Source: JAAYYM01 sp964631375
Lineage (GTDB): Bacteria > Bacillota > Clostridia > Lachnospirales > Lachnospiraceae
NCBI GenBank assembly: GCA_964631375.1
Contig: CAZVYQ010000005.1
Location: 1 to 64,000 of the forward strand
DNA length: 64,000 nt
Direction: 5' to 3'
Shown: positions 27,650 to 35,570 of the stretch, piece after piece
How positions within the stretch are numbered: the stretch's first letter is position 1
Layout: every line of letters starts with the position of its first letter
Program-made: the position numbers and the translations under genes
Notes under the pieces: generated by a model
Seen by the model: the letters and a program-made list of their open reading frames with translations, nothing else
What the model was told of the DNA's origin: nothing
Databases searched by the model: none

Positions 27650-28381
27650 TTACTCATAGCTTTCAATCGGTGTGATGATTAGATTCTCAGGCGGTATTCC
27701 GGTTTTTCTCTTAATCACATCCTCGATCTGTGCACGCTGTGCATCGGACACCTCATAGGCATTTACCAGAACATCAGCCGTCCCCTCCGTGATACTCACA
27801 ACCACGTCTGTAAAGCCTTTTGCCGACAGCAGAACCTCCGCTGCTGTTTCACGCTCGGCTATGTCTACCATTGAGATCATCATATTGATTGCCTCCTGCT
27901 TTTGTACATCTGTCACTGCCGCCGAATTAATCACCTCAAGCATTGTCTCTTTGTTTTTTGCACGTGTCTGTTCTTTTAAAAGTTTTGCGTTCGATGCGAT
28001 TCCTGCACCAGTCATTGTGCTTGTAAAAACAGCCTCTCCCGGCTCCTCAGTCAATGCCGGATCTGCCTGTGCCTGCTCAGCATCAGAATCCAGACTTTCA
28101 ATATCTCCCTGTAGTTCCTCGGCCAGATACATATCCTCATCAGAAATATCTGCTGCAATCGCATCCTCTGATTCATCCGATGCCGCTATGTCTGTATCTT
28201 CTGCTGATACAGCTGCAGAGGTTTCCTGAATGACTTCCTCGAGCGGCATGGATTCTTCAACAATTGCTGCATTCTCCTCTTTCTCAAACTTTGTTCCCGT
28301 AAAATTCAGATAGCCTGCTACAGCAATCATGATCGCGAGTGCAGTAATAATCATTTGATTTTTTCTCATCATATTCTTCAT
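27650..28381 (-). CDS. spoIIIAH: Stage III sporulation protein AH
   Basis: SpoIIIAH is the mother-cell half of the SpoIIIAH-SpoIIQ zipper across the engulfing forespore membranes. The 243-residue protein has one N-terminal membrane helix (IITALAIMIAVAGYLNF), a long Glu/Asp/Ala-rich region (about residues 35-120) and a C-terminal YscJ/FliF-like ring-building domain (AAEVLLSAKGFTDVVVSITEGTADVLVNA). The acidic linker looks longer than in Bacillus. It overlaps the spoIIIAG stop by 4 nt. Confidence 0.93.
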   Translation of the reverse strand: MKNMMRKNQMIITALAIMIAVAGYLNFTGTKFEKEENAAIVEESMPLEEVIQETSAAVSAEDTDIAASDESEDAIAADISDEDMYLAEELQGDIESLDSDAEQAQADPALTEEPGEAVFTSTMTGAGIASNAKLLKEQTRAKNKETMLEVINSAAVTDVQKQEAINMMISMVDIAERETAAEVLLSAKGFTDVVVSITEGTADVLVNAYEVSDAQRAQIEDVIKRKTGIPPENLIITPIESYE

Positions 28382-29019
28382 CTCTCAATTGTCTCCTTAC
28401 CGCTGTTTGTTTTTGTGACAGCCATTCTGACTACTTTAATCTTATGCACCTCTATCGGAAATAATACCTTAACCACTTCCGTAATCTCAGATCTCACCTT
28501 TGCACTCTCACCGCCATCACAAATCACTGTTACTCCCTCGATCTTCGGAGCATTCGTTTGAGATATATATGGAATCATGGTGCCGTCCGACATTTCAGAA
28601 AAGATAGTAGTTTCCATCTGCTCATTTTCAATGACTGTTCGGCAACCACCTCCGGAATCCTTTTCGATTGTACTCGTACTGTTGTCATTTCTATCCTTTA
28701 AAACAATTTGTTCTGTTCCGGATTTTAATGTAATCATCACCTCTACGCGTCCAACACCATCAATCCTGGAAAGCCCCTGTTCCAGTTTGGTCTCCAAGCC
28801 TGACAGATATGTATCCTCACCTGTTTCCTTCAGCATTTGTACTTCCTCACTATTGATGTCGGTTACCGACTGATCGTCTTGTTTCAATTCTGCTTTCTTT
28901 GTCGGAAACGATATAACAAGCAGTAGGATTCCGGTTAATATGATGATTAAAAATTGATCCTTCTTCACCTGCTTAACACGATCCTTAAGTCCCAAAACAC
29001 CCTTAAGAAATGACAACAT
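28378..29019 (-). CDS. spoIIIAG: Stage III sporulation protein AG
   Basis: SpoIIIAG forms a large ring in the mother cell-forespore channel. The 213-residue protein has an N-terminal membrane helix (FLIIILTGILLLVISF) and a ring-building domain with LEQGLSRIDGVGRVEVMITLKSG and GVTVICDGGESAKVRSEITEVVKVLF. It overlaps spoIIIAF by 17 nt. Confidence 0.94.
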   Translation of the reverse strand: MLSFLKGVLGLKDRVKQVKKDQFLIIILTGILLLVISFPTKKAELKQDDQSVTDINSEEVQMLKETGEDTYLSGLETKLEQGLSRIDGVGRVEVMITLKSGTEQIVLKDRNDNSTSTIEKDSGGGCRTVIENEQMETTIFSEMSDGTMIPYISQTNAPKIEGVTVICDGGESAKVRSEITEVVKVLFPIEVHKIKVVRMAVTKTNSGKETIER

Positions 29020-29581
29020 GAATCACCTCTTTCTCCAGACCCAGCTCTCTTGCAATCCGCTCGCGTAATTGCTCATTTTCTAAATTGTCACTCTTTTTAC
29101 TCATATTTCCGATAATTACACTGTTCACAACGATATTAACAGACTTATCCACATTTTTTGAGAGATTGACTTTGAGAGACGTTATTTTTCCATAATCCAC
29201 ATTATCCACATCGTCACAAATGTCCATTTTTACGTCATTTACGGACAATCCATCCTTATACTCCAATTTATTAAGTTTTTCTTTAATTTTATTTTCATAT
29301 GTGGATAATGCCCCAGAATACTGACTTTCCTCTATTTTTTTAAGCTTCTCACTTTCATTATTTAATTTTTCATTGTAATTTTTTGTAACCTCGAATTGTT
29401 GAAATAACGGCTTGCCTTTTATCCCTGTTCCGGCATCTAATAAAAAGGCTATCATAACAATCCCCACCAATAATTTGATATATTTCTGATACTGCTCACC
29501 CGGAAGCACATGCAAAGCAAGTCCTGTGATGATGATCAACTCCGCCAAGCTGATCAGTGTTTCTCTGATATAAGGATACAT
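29003..29581 (-). CDS. spoIIIAF: Stage III sporulation protein AF
   Basis: SpoIIIAF is a membrane component of the spoIIIA channel. The 192-residue product has two N-terminal membrane helices (LISLAELIIITGLALHVLP and YIKLLVGIVMIAFLL) and a soluble domain with the ring-building character of the AF/AG/AH group. It begins 2 nt downstream of the spoIIIAE stop. Confidence 0.92.
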   Translation of the reverse strand: MYPYIRETLISLAELIIITGLALHVLPGEQYQKYIKLLVGIVMIAFLLDAGTGIKGKPLFQQFEVTKNYNEKLNNESEKLKKIEESQYSGALSTYENKIKEKLNKLEYKDGLSVNDVKMDICDDVDNVDYGKITSLKVNLSKNVDKSVNIVVNSVIIGNMSKKSDNLENEQLRERIARELGLEKEVIHVVIS

Positions 29582-29583
29582 GG

Positions 29584-30621
29584 TCAGAAGCCTCCGTTCG
29601 TTGTTACAGAAACAATTGCTATTGTTAGCATAAACAATATGATTGAGGTGACAACCGTTTTGAGCAGCATTTCAGTGGCATCACCTATACCGCTGATACA
29701 TTCTGCAGTCCCGTCCGAGGTAAAGCTCCCGGCAAAAGCTGCTCCCAGACGATACATGAACATGATCACCGTCAATTTGACAACCGGCAGCATCACGATC
29801 ATCAACATCACGCAGACAGCAGTCACACCAATTGCATTTTTTGTAATGACCATTGAGCCGACCACAGTATTCCAAGTAGTTTCCGTAACCCCTGACATTC
29901 CGGGGAGTATAGAAACTGCACTTGTCAATAGTCCGGTCTTCACAGAATGAAATACAGGCACAAACATACTCTGTATTGTATTAATTCCGATCACAAGTGC
30001 CACTGCTGTTTTCAACATATATGTAATGATACTTTTCAGCAGCCTGAGCAGATGTTCCAGCATGTCCTCACCTGCGATCTGATTCACAATCACCAATACG
30101 ATATAGATCTGAATCATAGGTAAAATGACAGCTGCTATGACCGTCTCAACCAAGAAGATGGCAATCAGAGCGGTTCCGTAAAAGGTTGTGGCAGATGCTG
30201 CCCCTGATATAAATGCAACGCCCATAAAATAAGCCGGTAGCAGTGCCTGCATGAAAGTAATCAGGTGACTGACAGACTCCGAAGCCATCTCCATTGTTGT
30301 TTTCATAGTCTGCAACAGCAGTATGGACATCATCAACGTCATAATATAAAAACCAATGTGTGCAATCTGTTTGCTCTTAAATGCAGAGGATACATTTTTC
30401 ATCACCGCTGCCAGAACAGATAATAAAATGATACTCGTTATTGTAAATCGATTCGCAACAATCTCAGAAGTCAGTATTTTCAGCACTTCTTGAAAAATCA
30501 AATCTATATTTACCGTTTGTTTTCCTGCAATTATGGTTTGCATTAACATCTTAAAATCAACAGAGTGACTCATTTGGATCTGTTCCAAGGCATGATCAAT
30601 TCCTGTAAAATCTATCTCCAT
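29584..30621 (-). CDS. spoIIIAE: Stage III sporulation protein AE
   Basis: SpoIIIAE is the polytopic membrane core of the spoIIIA channel. The 345-residue product has about eight hydrophobic helices, among them FTITSIILLSVLAAVMKNVSSAF and ILLQTMKTTMEMA followed by LPAYFMGVAFISGAASATTF. The start MEIDFTGIDHALEQ (30619-30621) has GGGGAG 5 nt upstream and is preferred to the ATG at 30651, which lies in spoIIIAD. Confidence 0.93.
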   Translation of the reverse strand: MEIDFTGIDHALEQIQMSHSVDFKMLMQTIIAGKQTVNIDLIFQEVLKILTSEIVANRFTITSIILLSVLAAVMKNVSSAFKSKQIAHIGFYIMTLMMSILLLQTMKTTMEMASESVSHLITFMQALLPAYFMGVAFISGAASATTFYGTALIAIFLVETVIAAVILPMIQIYIVLVIVNQIAGEDMLEHLLRLLKSIITYMLKTAVALVIGINTIQSMFVPVFHSVKTGLLTSAVSILPGMSGVTETTWNTVVGSMVITKNAIGVTAVCVMLMIVMLPVVKLTVIMFMYRLGAAFAGSFTSDGTAECISGIGDATEMLLKTVVTSIILFMLTIAIVSVTTNGGF

Positions 30622-30634
30622 TATCTCTCCCCGT

Positions 30635-31018
30635 CTATTCCATAAACGCATATAACTTAGTCAGGAGCGTTCTCAGTGCAGGCAAACTCAACAACAACAC
30701 CGTGATCTTCCCAAACACCTCGATCTGTCCTGATATGGACAAGTAGCCTGCATCCTTGCAGATATTGGATGCAAACTCAGCAACATAGGTCAGCAGAACA
30801 ATTTTGATCAAGGTCTTTCCCAACGTTCCAGCCAGTACCGGCGTGTCAAATCCGGAAAGCAACTCAATCACAGACTGTAACTCATCAAGCGAACCAAATA
30901 ACAATATCATTCCTGTTATGATTCCGATATACAGACCGTATTCGCTCCGTCCGTTTTTAAATTGTACTGCCACAATCACCCCTAATAAGCCGATTATGGC
31001 AGCTCGCAGAAGTTCCAT
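30635..31018 (-). CDS. spoIIIAD: Stage III sporulation protein AD
   Basis: This is a small membrane protein of the spoIIIA complex with four hydrophobic segments in 127 residues. It starts MELLRAAIIGLLGVIVAVQF, the usual AD opening. The ATG at 31016-31018 is preceded by AGAGGAG at 6 nt; the longer open frame upstream has no family match. It lies between spoIIIAC and spoIIIAE. Confidence 0.92.
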   Translation of the reverse strand: MELLRAAIIGLLGVIVAVQFKNGRSEYGLYIGIITGMILLFGSLDELQSVIELLSGFDTPVLAGTLGKTLIKIVLLTYVAEFASNICKDAGYLSISGQIEVFGKITVLLLSLPALRTLLTKLYAFME

Positions 31019-31073
31019 ACTGTACTCCTCTCTGCATATTGACTGTTCTCGTGTCTCCTTCCTATATGACCTG

Positions 31074-31268
31074 CTACAGTAAAAATAGCTTTTTAATGCT
31101 TTCAAACAGCTCATATATATATGGAATAATCCACGAAAGAACAAGCACCAGTCCTGCCAGACTTGTCAGAAAGGCCTGTTCTTCCCGTCCGCTGTGTTTC
31201 AGGACCTGCGTCAGTATCGATACCAATACCCCAACTGCCGCTATCTTAAAAATCAAACTGATTTCCAT
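31074..31268 (-). CDS. spoIIIAC: Stage III sporulation protein AC
   Basis: SpoIIIAC is a 64-residue, two-helix membrane protein of the spoIIIA complex: MEISLIFKIAAVGVLVSIL, then LTSLAGLVLVLSWIIPYIYEL. The ATG at 31266-31268 has GGAGG 6 nt upstream, which rules out the ATG at 31310 within spoIIIAB. Confidence 0.93.
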   Translation of the reverse strand: MEISLIFKIAAVGVLVSILTQVLKHSGREEQAFLTSLAGLVLVLSWIIPYIYELFESIKKLFLL

Positions 31269-31306
31269 TGCCTTCCTCCTGCCTGTCAGACAGATATCAA
31301 TACCTG

Positions 31307-31813
31307 TCATATCAGTATTATGACGATAAAAACTCCCCCCAAGACCCCTAATGCACTGTATATTCTGCCTGTTTCACTCATTTTCTTTTCTGTCTCATTA
31401 ATCTCAGCCTGTAGAAGTATCTCATATTGCCTGATCGCAGATAACTGCATACTCTGATCATGAAATCCTAATTCTTCTCCAAATTTGCACAGTTGTGTAA
31501 GTTCCATAGGTGGAAAATACAGGCTTGCCTTCTCTCCCCACAGTTTAGGCAGTGTAACCCCTTCATGTCTCTTGATTGCTGTGCATAACTCTTTTAGAAA
31601 ATCAGAAACCGGAGATGACAGCCTGTCTGCTGTTATGGAAAAGCATTCAGGCAGATTCAGGTTTCTGTGTCTGATTTCACCATCCATCAATCTCAGCATT
31701 CTGATCAACTCTCGTTTCAGCCTGATCGCATTTTTCATGTTATGTATGAAGCTGTAAGAAAAACCGATGCTACCGGACAATATACATAGTATGCCACACG
31801 CCTTCAGTATCAT
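31307..31813 (-). CDS. spoIIIAB: Stage III sporulation protein AB
   Basis: SpoIIIAB resembles the type II secretion GspF fold. The 168-residue product has a membrane helix at each end (ACGILCILSGSIGFSYSF; IYSALGVLGGVFIVIIL) and the soluble core RLMDGEIRHRNLNLPECF with LTQLCKFGEELGFHDQSMQ. It overlaps spoIIIAA by 4 nt. Confidence 0.93.
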   Translation of the reverse strand: MILKACGILCILSGSIGFSYSFIHNMKNAIRLKRELIRMLRLMDGEIRHRNLNLPECFSITADRLSSPVSDFLKELCTAIKRHEGVTLPKLWGEKASLYFPPMELTQLCKFGEELGFHDQSMQLSAIRQYEILLQAEINETEKKMSETGRIYSALGVLGGVFIVIILI

Positions 31814-32745
31814 GATGCTTCCTCTCGATATCGTAACAGGCAGTTATACATGCGATCCAACACTCTGATTACTCTCTCCCCCGTACACCTGTGCTCCAAT
31901 AAAATAAATCGTTCAATTACACCATCTGAAATCAGATCGGACAACTGTTTCTTTTCAATTACATCCGTTATGTCATACCCATGAACCGTAGCGATCAGCC
32001 TACAGCCAGATCGCAGTGCATTTTGAATTGCCTCTACATCTGCTCTCGTTCCGATTTCATCTACTGCGATCACATCCGGCGACATGGATCGCAGCAGCAT
32101 CATGATTCCCTGCTCCTTGGCACAACACTCAATCACATCCGTTCTCATCCCGATATCATTCTGCGGAATCCCCATATAGCATCCGCCGATCTCCGAACGT
32201 TCATCCACCACCCCAAGTGTATATCCTCCATTAGAAAGTAGCCTGACGAGATCCCGCAGCATGGTTGTCTTACCACATCCCGGTGCTGATACCAACAACG
32301 TATTACAAACATGCCTGTCCTCCTGCAGATACGGCAGGATCTTTTCTCCGATTCCCGGTAGCTCATGTGCGATTCGAATGTTGAGACAGGTAATATACCG
32401 AAATGTCTTTACATGATGATCTTCTGTAACCACACTACCGCCGATTCCGATCCGATGTCCCCCAATTGTTGTCATAAACCCCTGTTTCAATTCCTCCTCA
32501 TAAGCGTAAATCGAAAAATCACATATGTAATTAATTAATTCTTCCAATCCGCTTTGTTCCATAATATAGATCTGCGTACTATTCTTGTATCGTAGTGCTT
32601 CCTCTCGTGTACTACTCTTGATCAGCACAGGCTGTCCAACTCTGATTCTGATCTCTCTCATCTCTTGAAAGCAATAGTTCCTTGCCTGCAGATGTTCACG
32701 CAGACTGCACGGAAACAATTTGTAAAATGCTTCAGCCTTGTCCAT
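31810..32745 (-). CDS. spoIIIAA: Stage III sporulation protein AA (ATPase)
   Basis: SpoIIIAA is the cytosolic ATPase of the spoIIIA channel, related to secretion ATPases. Walker A is SAPGCGKTTMLRDL and the Walker B region is PDVIAVDEIGTRADVEAI. The ATG at 32743-32745 is preferred (GTGGGTG at 6 nt); a GTG at 32754 is also in frame. It is the first gene of spoIIIAA-AH, and all eight genes are present, complete and tightly packed. Confidence 0.94.
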   Translation of the reverse strand: MDKAEAFYKLFPCSLREHLQARNYCFQEMREIRIRVGQPVLIKSSTREEALRYKNSTQIYIMEQSGLEELINYICDFSIYAYEEELKQGFMTTIGGHRIGIGGSVVTEDHHVKTFRYITCLNIRIAHELPGIGEKILPYLQEDRHVCNTLLVSAPGCGKTTMLRDLVRLLSNGGYTLGVVDERSEIGGCYMGIPQNDIGMRTDVIECCAKEQGIMMLLRSMSPDVIAVDEIGTRADVEAIQNALRSGCRLIATVHGYDITDVIEKKQLSDLISDGVIERFILLEHRCTGERVIRVLDRMYNCLLRYREEAS

Positions 32746-32762
32746 ACACATCACCCACTGTA

Positions 32763-32790
32763 ATTATATGAGCCGCCTCATTAAATATGC
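32763..32790 (-). promoter_or_regulatory. Sigma-E-like promoter of the spoIIIA operon
   Basis: On the minus strand GCATATT (32784-32790) and CATATAAT (32763-32770) lie 13 bp apart. The mother-cell sigma-E consensus is KMATATT, 14-15 bp, CATACANT, so the motifs fit and the spacer is one short. The site lies between the pnp terminator and spoIIIAA, where a sigma-E promoter is expected. Confidence 0.6.
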
Positions 32791-32792
32791 AC

Positions 32793-32827
32793 AAAAAAAC
32801 ACTCTGCTTCATTCACGAAGCAGAGTG
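32793..32827 (-). terminator. Rho-independent terminator after pnp
   Basis: On the minus strand CACTCTGCTTC (32817-32827) pairs perfectly with GAAGCAGAGTG (32800-32810) around a 6 nt loop, followed by seven T (32793-32799). It lies 17 bp beyond the pnp stop. Confidence 0.95.
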
Positions 32828-32843
32828 CTGTAAAATACTTTAT

Positions 32844-34934
32844 TTAATTCTGTGGTGCATCCTTGATGGAGAAGCTGATTCTTCCCATCTTATCTTTTCC
32901 GAGACATTTTACGGTAACCACATCGCCCAGTGTCAGGACATCTTCAACATGATTGATTCTCTCCTTCGCGATCTTGGAGATATGAACCATACCTTCCTTG
33001 CCCGGAGCGAATTCGATGAATGCTCCAAAGTCCTTGATACTGATTACCTTTCCTTTGAAGATCTGACCTTCCTCAAAGTCTGTCACGATCATCTTAACCA
33101 TCTCAACTGCCTTGTCCATACCCTCTGGATCTGTTCCACAGATGGATACAGCACCGTCATCGGAAATATCCATCTTGACACCTGTCTGTTCAATGATTGC
33201 ATTGATGGTCTTTCCACGCTGTCCAACAACATCACCGATCTTCTCAGGATTGATCTTGATCTGGATGATCTTAGGAGCATACTTACCAACCTCTTTACGA
33301 GGCTCAGCGATACAAGGCTTCATACAGTTATCCATGATGAACAATCTTGCTTCACGACATCTCGCAATAGCACCCTCTACGATCGGTCTTGTCAATCCAT
33401 GAATCTTAATATCCATCTGAATGGCTGTGATACCGTCTGTTGTACCTGTTACTTTAAAGTCCATATCACCGAAGAAATCCTCCAGTCCCTGGATATCTGT
33501 GAGCAGTACGAAATCATCATCTGTATCTCCTGTTACAAGTCCACATGAAATACCTGCAACCATCTTCTTAATCGGTACACCTGCTGCCATCAATGACATA
33601 CAGGAAGCACAAGTAGAAGCCATAGAGGTTGAACCGTTTGATTCAAATGTCTCAGATACAGTACGAATTGCATATGGGAATTCCTCTACAGAAGGAAGCA
33701 CCGGTATCAATGCTCTCTCTGCAAGAGCTCCATGTCCGATCTCACGACGTCCCGGTCCTCTTGAAGGCTTTGTCTCCCCAACTGAGTATGACGGGAAGTT
33801 ATAATGATGCATATATCTCTTATTGATTTCATTCTCATCCAGACCATCGATTCTCTGAACCTCTGACATCGGAGCCAGTGTACAGATATTGCAGATCTGT
33901 GTCTGTCCTCTTGTGAACATTGCCGAGCCATGAACTCTGGGAATGATATCTGTCTCTGCAGCCAGCTTTCTGATCTGTGTGATCTCACGACCGTCAGGAC
34001 GTTTATGATCCTTTAAGATCATCTTACGAACTGTCTTTTTCTGATACTGATAGAGAGCTTCTCCAACGAGCGGCAGCCAGTCTTCCTTATCGGCAAATGC
34101 CTCCTCCATCTTATCTCTGATGACACGAATATTTTCTTCGCGTACCTGCTTTTCATCTGTGAATACTGCTACTTCCATCTCAGCCGGAGTAACGATTTCC
34201 TTCATGGCTGCAAACATTTCCTCAGGGATTGCACAGCTTGTATACTCATGTTTAGGCTTGCCAACCTCAGCTACGATCTTGTTGATAAACGCAATGATTT
34301 CCTGATTGATCCCGTGAGCCATGTAAATTGCTTCGATCATCTTTGCTTCTGGAATTTCATTGGCACCTGCCTCGATCATGATAACCTTCTCTGCTGTTGA
34401 TGCAACAGTCAGATTCAGATCTCCGTTCTTCCACTGTTCCTGATTCGGGTTTACAATAAGCTGTCCGTCAATCAGACCGATCTGTGTTGTAGCACACGGT
34501 CCGCAAAACGGAATGTCTGAAATGCTGGTGGCAATCGCAGAACCAAGCATAGCAACTACCTCAGGACGACATTCAGGATCAACTGATAATACCAGATTGT
34601 TCAGAGTACAGTCATTTCTGTAATCCTTAGGGAATAAAGGACGCATCGGTCTGTCAATGACACGTGATGTTAATACTGAATTCTCAGATGCTTTTCCTTC
34701 TCTCTTATTAAATCCTCCCGGAATCTTTCCTACTGCATATAATTTCTCTTCAAACTCAACGCTTAACGGGAAGAAATCAATTCCCTCTCTCGGCTTTTCT
34801 GATGCGGTAGCCGTACATAAAACAGTTGTATCACCATAGTGCATCAAGGCTGCACCGTTTGCCTGGGCTGCTACTCTTCCAACATCTACTGTAAGAGTAC
34901 GTCCCCCAATTTCCATAGAATAACTTTTGTACAT
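32844..34934 (-). CDS. pnp: Polyribonucleotide nucleotidyltransferase (PNPase)
   Basis: PNPase is the 3'-5' phosphorolytic exoribonuclease. The 696-residue protein has two RNase PH domains (residues ~10-220 and ~310-540) around a helical linker, then a KH domain (IGDVVGQRGKTINAI) and an S1 domain (GQIFKGKVISIKDFGAFIEF). The core motif FTRGQTQ and the phosphate-site region SNGSTSMASTCAS are present. The ATG has AAAGGAG 6 nt upstream. It follows rpsO, as in many bacteria, and has a structured leader. Confidence 0.98.
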   Translation of the reverse strand: MYKSYSMEIGGRTLTVDVGRVAAQANGAALMHYGDTTVLCTATASEKPREGIDFFPLSVEFEEKLYAVGKIPGGFNKREGKASENSVLTSRVIDRPMRPLFPKDYRNDCTLNNLVLSVDPECRPEVVAMLGSAIATSISDIPFCGPCATTQIGLIDGQLIVNPNQEQWKNGDLNLTVASTAEKVIMIEAGANEIPEAKMIEAIYMAHGINQEIIAFINKIVAEVGKPKHEYTSCAIPEEMFAAMKEIVTPAEMEVAVFTDEKQVREENIRVIRDKMEEAFADKEDWLPLVGEALYQYQKKTVRKMILKDHKRPDGREITQIRKLAAETDIIPRVHGSAMFTRGQTQICNICTLAPMSEVQRIDGLDENEINKRYMHHYNFPSYSVGETKPSRGPGRREIGHGALAERALIPVLPSVEEFPYAIRTVSETFESNGSTSMASTCASCMSLMAAGVPIKKMVAGISCGLVTGDTDDDFVLLTDIQGLEDFFGDMDFKVTGTTDGITAIQMDIKIHGLTRPIVEGAIARCREARLFIMDNCMKPCIAEPRKEVGKYAPKIIQIKINPEKIGDVVGQRGKTINAIIEQTGVKMDISDDGAVSICGTDPEGMDKAVEMVKMIVTDFEEGQIFKGKVISIKDFGAFIEFAPGKEGMVHISKIAKERINHVEDVLTLGDVVTVKCLGKDKMGRISFSIKDAPQN

Positions 34935-34955
34935 ATAATTCTCCTTTCAATGATG

Positions 34956-34980
34956 TCAGGGATACACTCCGAATCCTTGA
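34956..34980 (-). other. Small hairpin just before the pnp ribosome-binding site
   Basis: TCAGGGAT (34956-34963) and ATCCTTGA (34973-34980) pair over 8 bp with one wobble and a 9 nt loop. It follows the large pnp leader hairpin in the transcript and lies 13 bp before the ribosome-binding site. Confidence 0.55.
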
Positions 34981-34990
34981 CAGGCTCTGG

Positions 34991-35077
34991 CAGAAGAACG
35001 TTATTCCGAAACAACTGATGGATTCACGAAACGCTTCGTAGATTCATCAGTGGTCTCGGGAGTAATGCATTCTTCTG
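34991..35077 (-). other. Long imperfect stem-loop in the pnp leader
   Basis: An 87 nt inverted repeat lies between the rpsO terminator and pnp. CAGAAGAA pairs with TTCTTCTG at the base, then TTACTCC with GGAATAA (one mismatch), CTGATG with CATCAG, and ACGAA with TTCGT around a GCGT loop. There is no T run after it, so it is not a terminator. In E. coli a comparable pnp leader hairpin is cut by RNase III and mediates PNPase self-repression; that role here is inference. Confidence 0.7.
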
Positions 35078-35091
35078 TCGGGTTTCTTTAC

Positions 35092-35139
35092 ATAAATAAT
35101 AGGGCGAACGTCTACCCCTCGGATAGACAACTCCGCCCT
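35092..35139 (-). terminator. Terminator between rpsO and pnp, weak U tract
   Basis: On the minus strand AGGGCG (35134-35139) pairs with CGCCCT (35101-35106) and GTCTA with TAGAC inside it, followed by ATTATTTATG. The U tract is interrupted, so read-through into pnp is likely, as with the rpsO-pnp junction in E. coli. Confidence 0.65.
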
Positions 35140-35147
35140 AATCTTTA

Positions 35148-35414
35148 TTACTTTCTGATTCCTAACTTCTCAATCAGTTCACGATATTTCTCAATATCTG
35201 TTCTCTTCAGATAATCCAGTAAACCACGTCTCTGACCAATCATCTTGAACAGACCGCTTCTTGAGTGGTGATCCTTCTGATTAGACTGTAAATGCTCTGT
35301 AAGCTCCTGAATTCTTGCTGTCAGAATCGCAATCTGAACCTCAGGTGAACCTGTATCGCCTTCTTTTCTTGCGTATTCCTTCATGATAGCTGCTTTCTTT
35401 TCCTTGCTGATCAT
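35148..35414 (-). CDS. rpsO: 30S ribosomal protein S15
   Basis: S15 binds the central domain of 16S rRNA early in 30S assembly. The 88-residue product has the family core EVQIAILTARIQELTEHLQ, then KDHHSRSGLFKMIGQRRGLLDYLKRTD. The ATG at 35412-35414 (MISKEKK) is 8 nt from GGAGG; an ATG two codons earlier is too close to the ribosome-binding site. It has its own strong promoter and a leader of about 115 nt. Confidence 0.97.
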   Translation of the reverse strand: MISKEKKAAIMKEYARKEGDTGSPEVQIAILTARIQELTEHLQSNQKDHHSRSGLFKMIGQRRGLLDYLKRTDIEKYRELIEKLGIRK

Positions 35415-35534
35415 TTGCATATCCTCCTTTTCTTCATTGTAGCGATTAAGATCATAAGATGATATCGCTCATGTATCCGCTCACACTAAGAACCGGTCGG
35501 AGTGTCCTAGTCCTGAGTGGGGCATTTCATACTT
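35415..35534 (-). promoter_or_regulatory. Structured 5' leader of rpsO, candidate S15 autoregulatory element
   Basis: About 115 nt of transcribed leader separate the rpsO promoter from its start. Visible pairings include AGCGAT with ATCGCT (enclosing ATCAT/ATGAT) close to the ribosome-binding site, and ACACT with AGTGT farther upstream. S15 autoregulation through leader RNA is known in several bacterial groups; this structure was not matched to a specific class. Confidence 0.45.
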
Positions 35535-35538
35535 ATGC

Positions 35539-35567
35539 ATTGTATCACACAATTTTACATCTGTAAA
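35539..35567 (-). promoter_or_regulatory. Sigma-A promoter of rpsO
   Basis: The minus strand has TTTACA (35562-35567), a 17 bp spacer and TACAAT (35539-35544). Each hexamer differs from consensus at one base. It lies immediately after the NlpC/P60 gene stop. Confidence 0.82.
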
Positions 35568-35570
35568 GGG

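Noticed and set aside
32787..33548. A 253-codon plus-strand frame over the 3' end of pnp
   Set aside because: It is antisense to the conserved KH and S1 domains of PNPase and starts in the pnp terminator.
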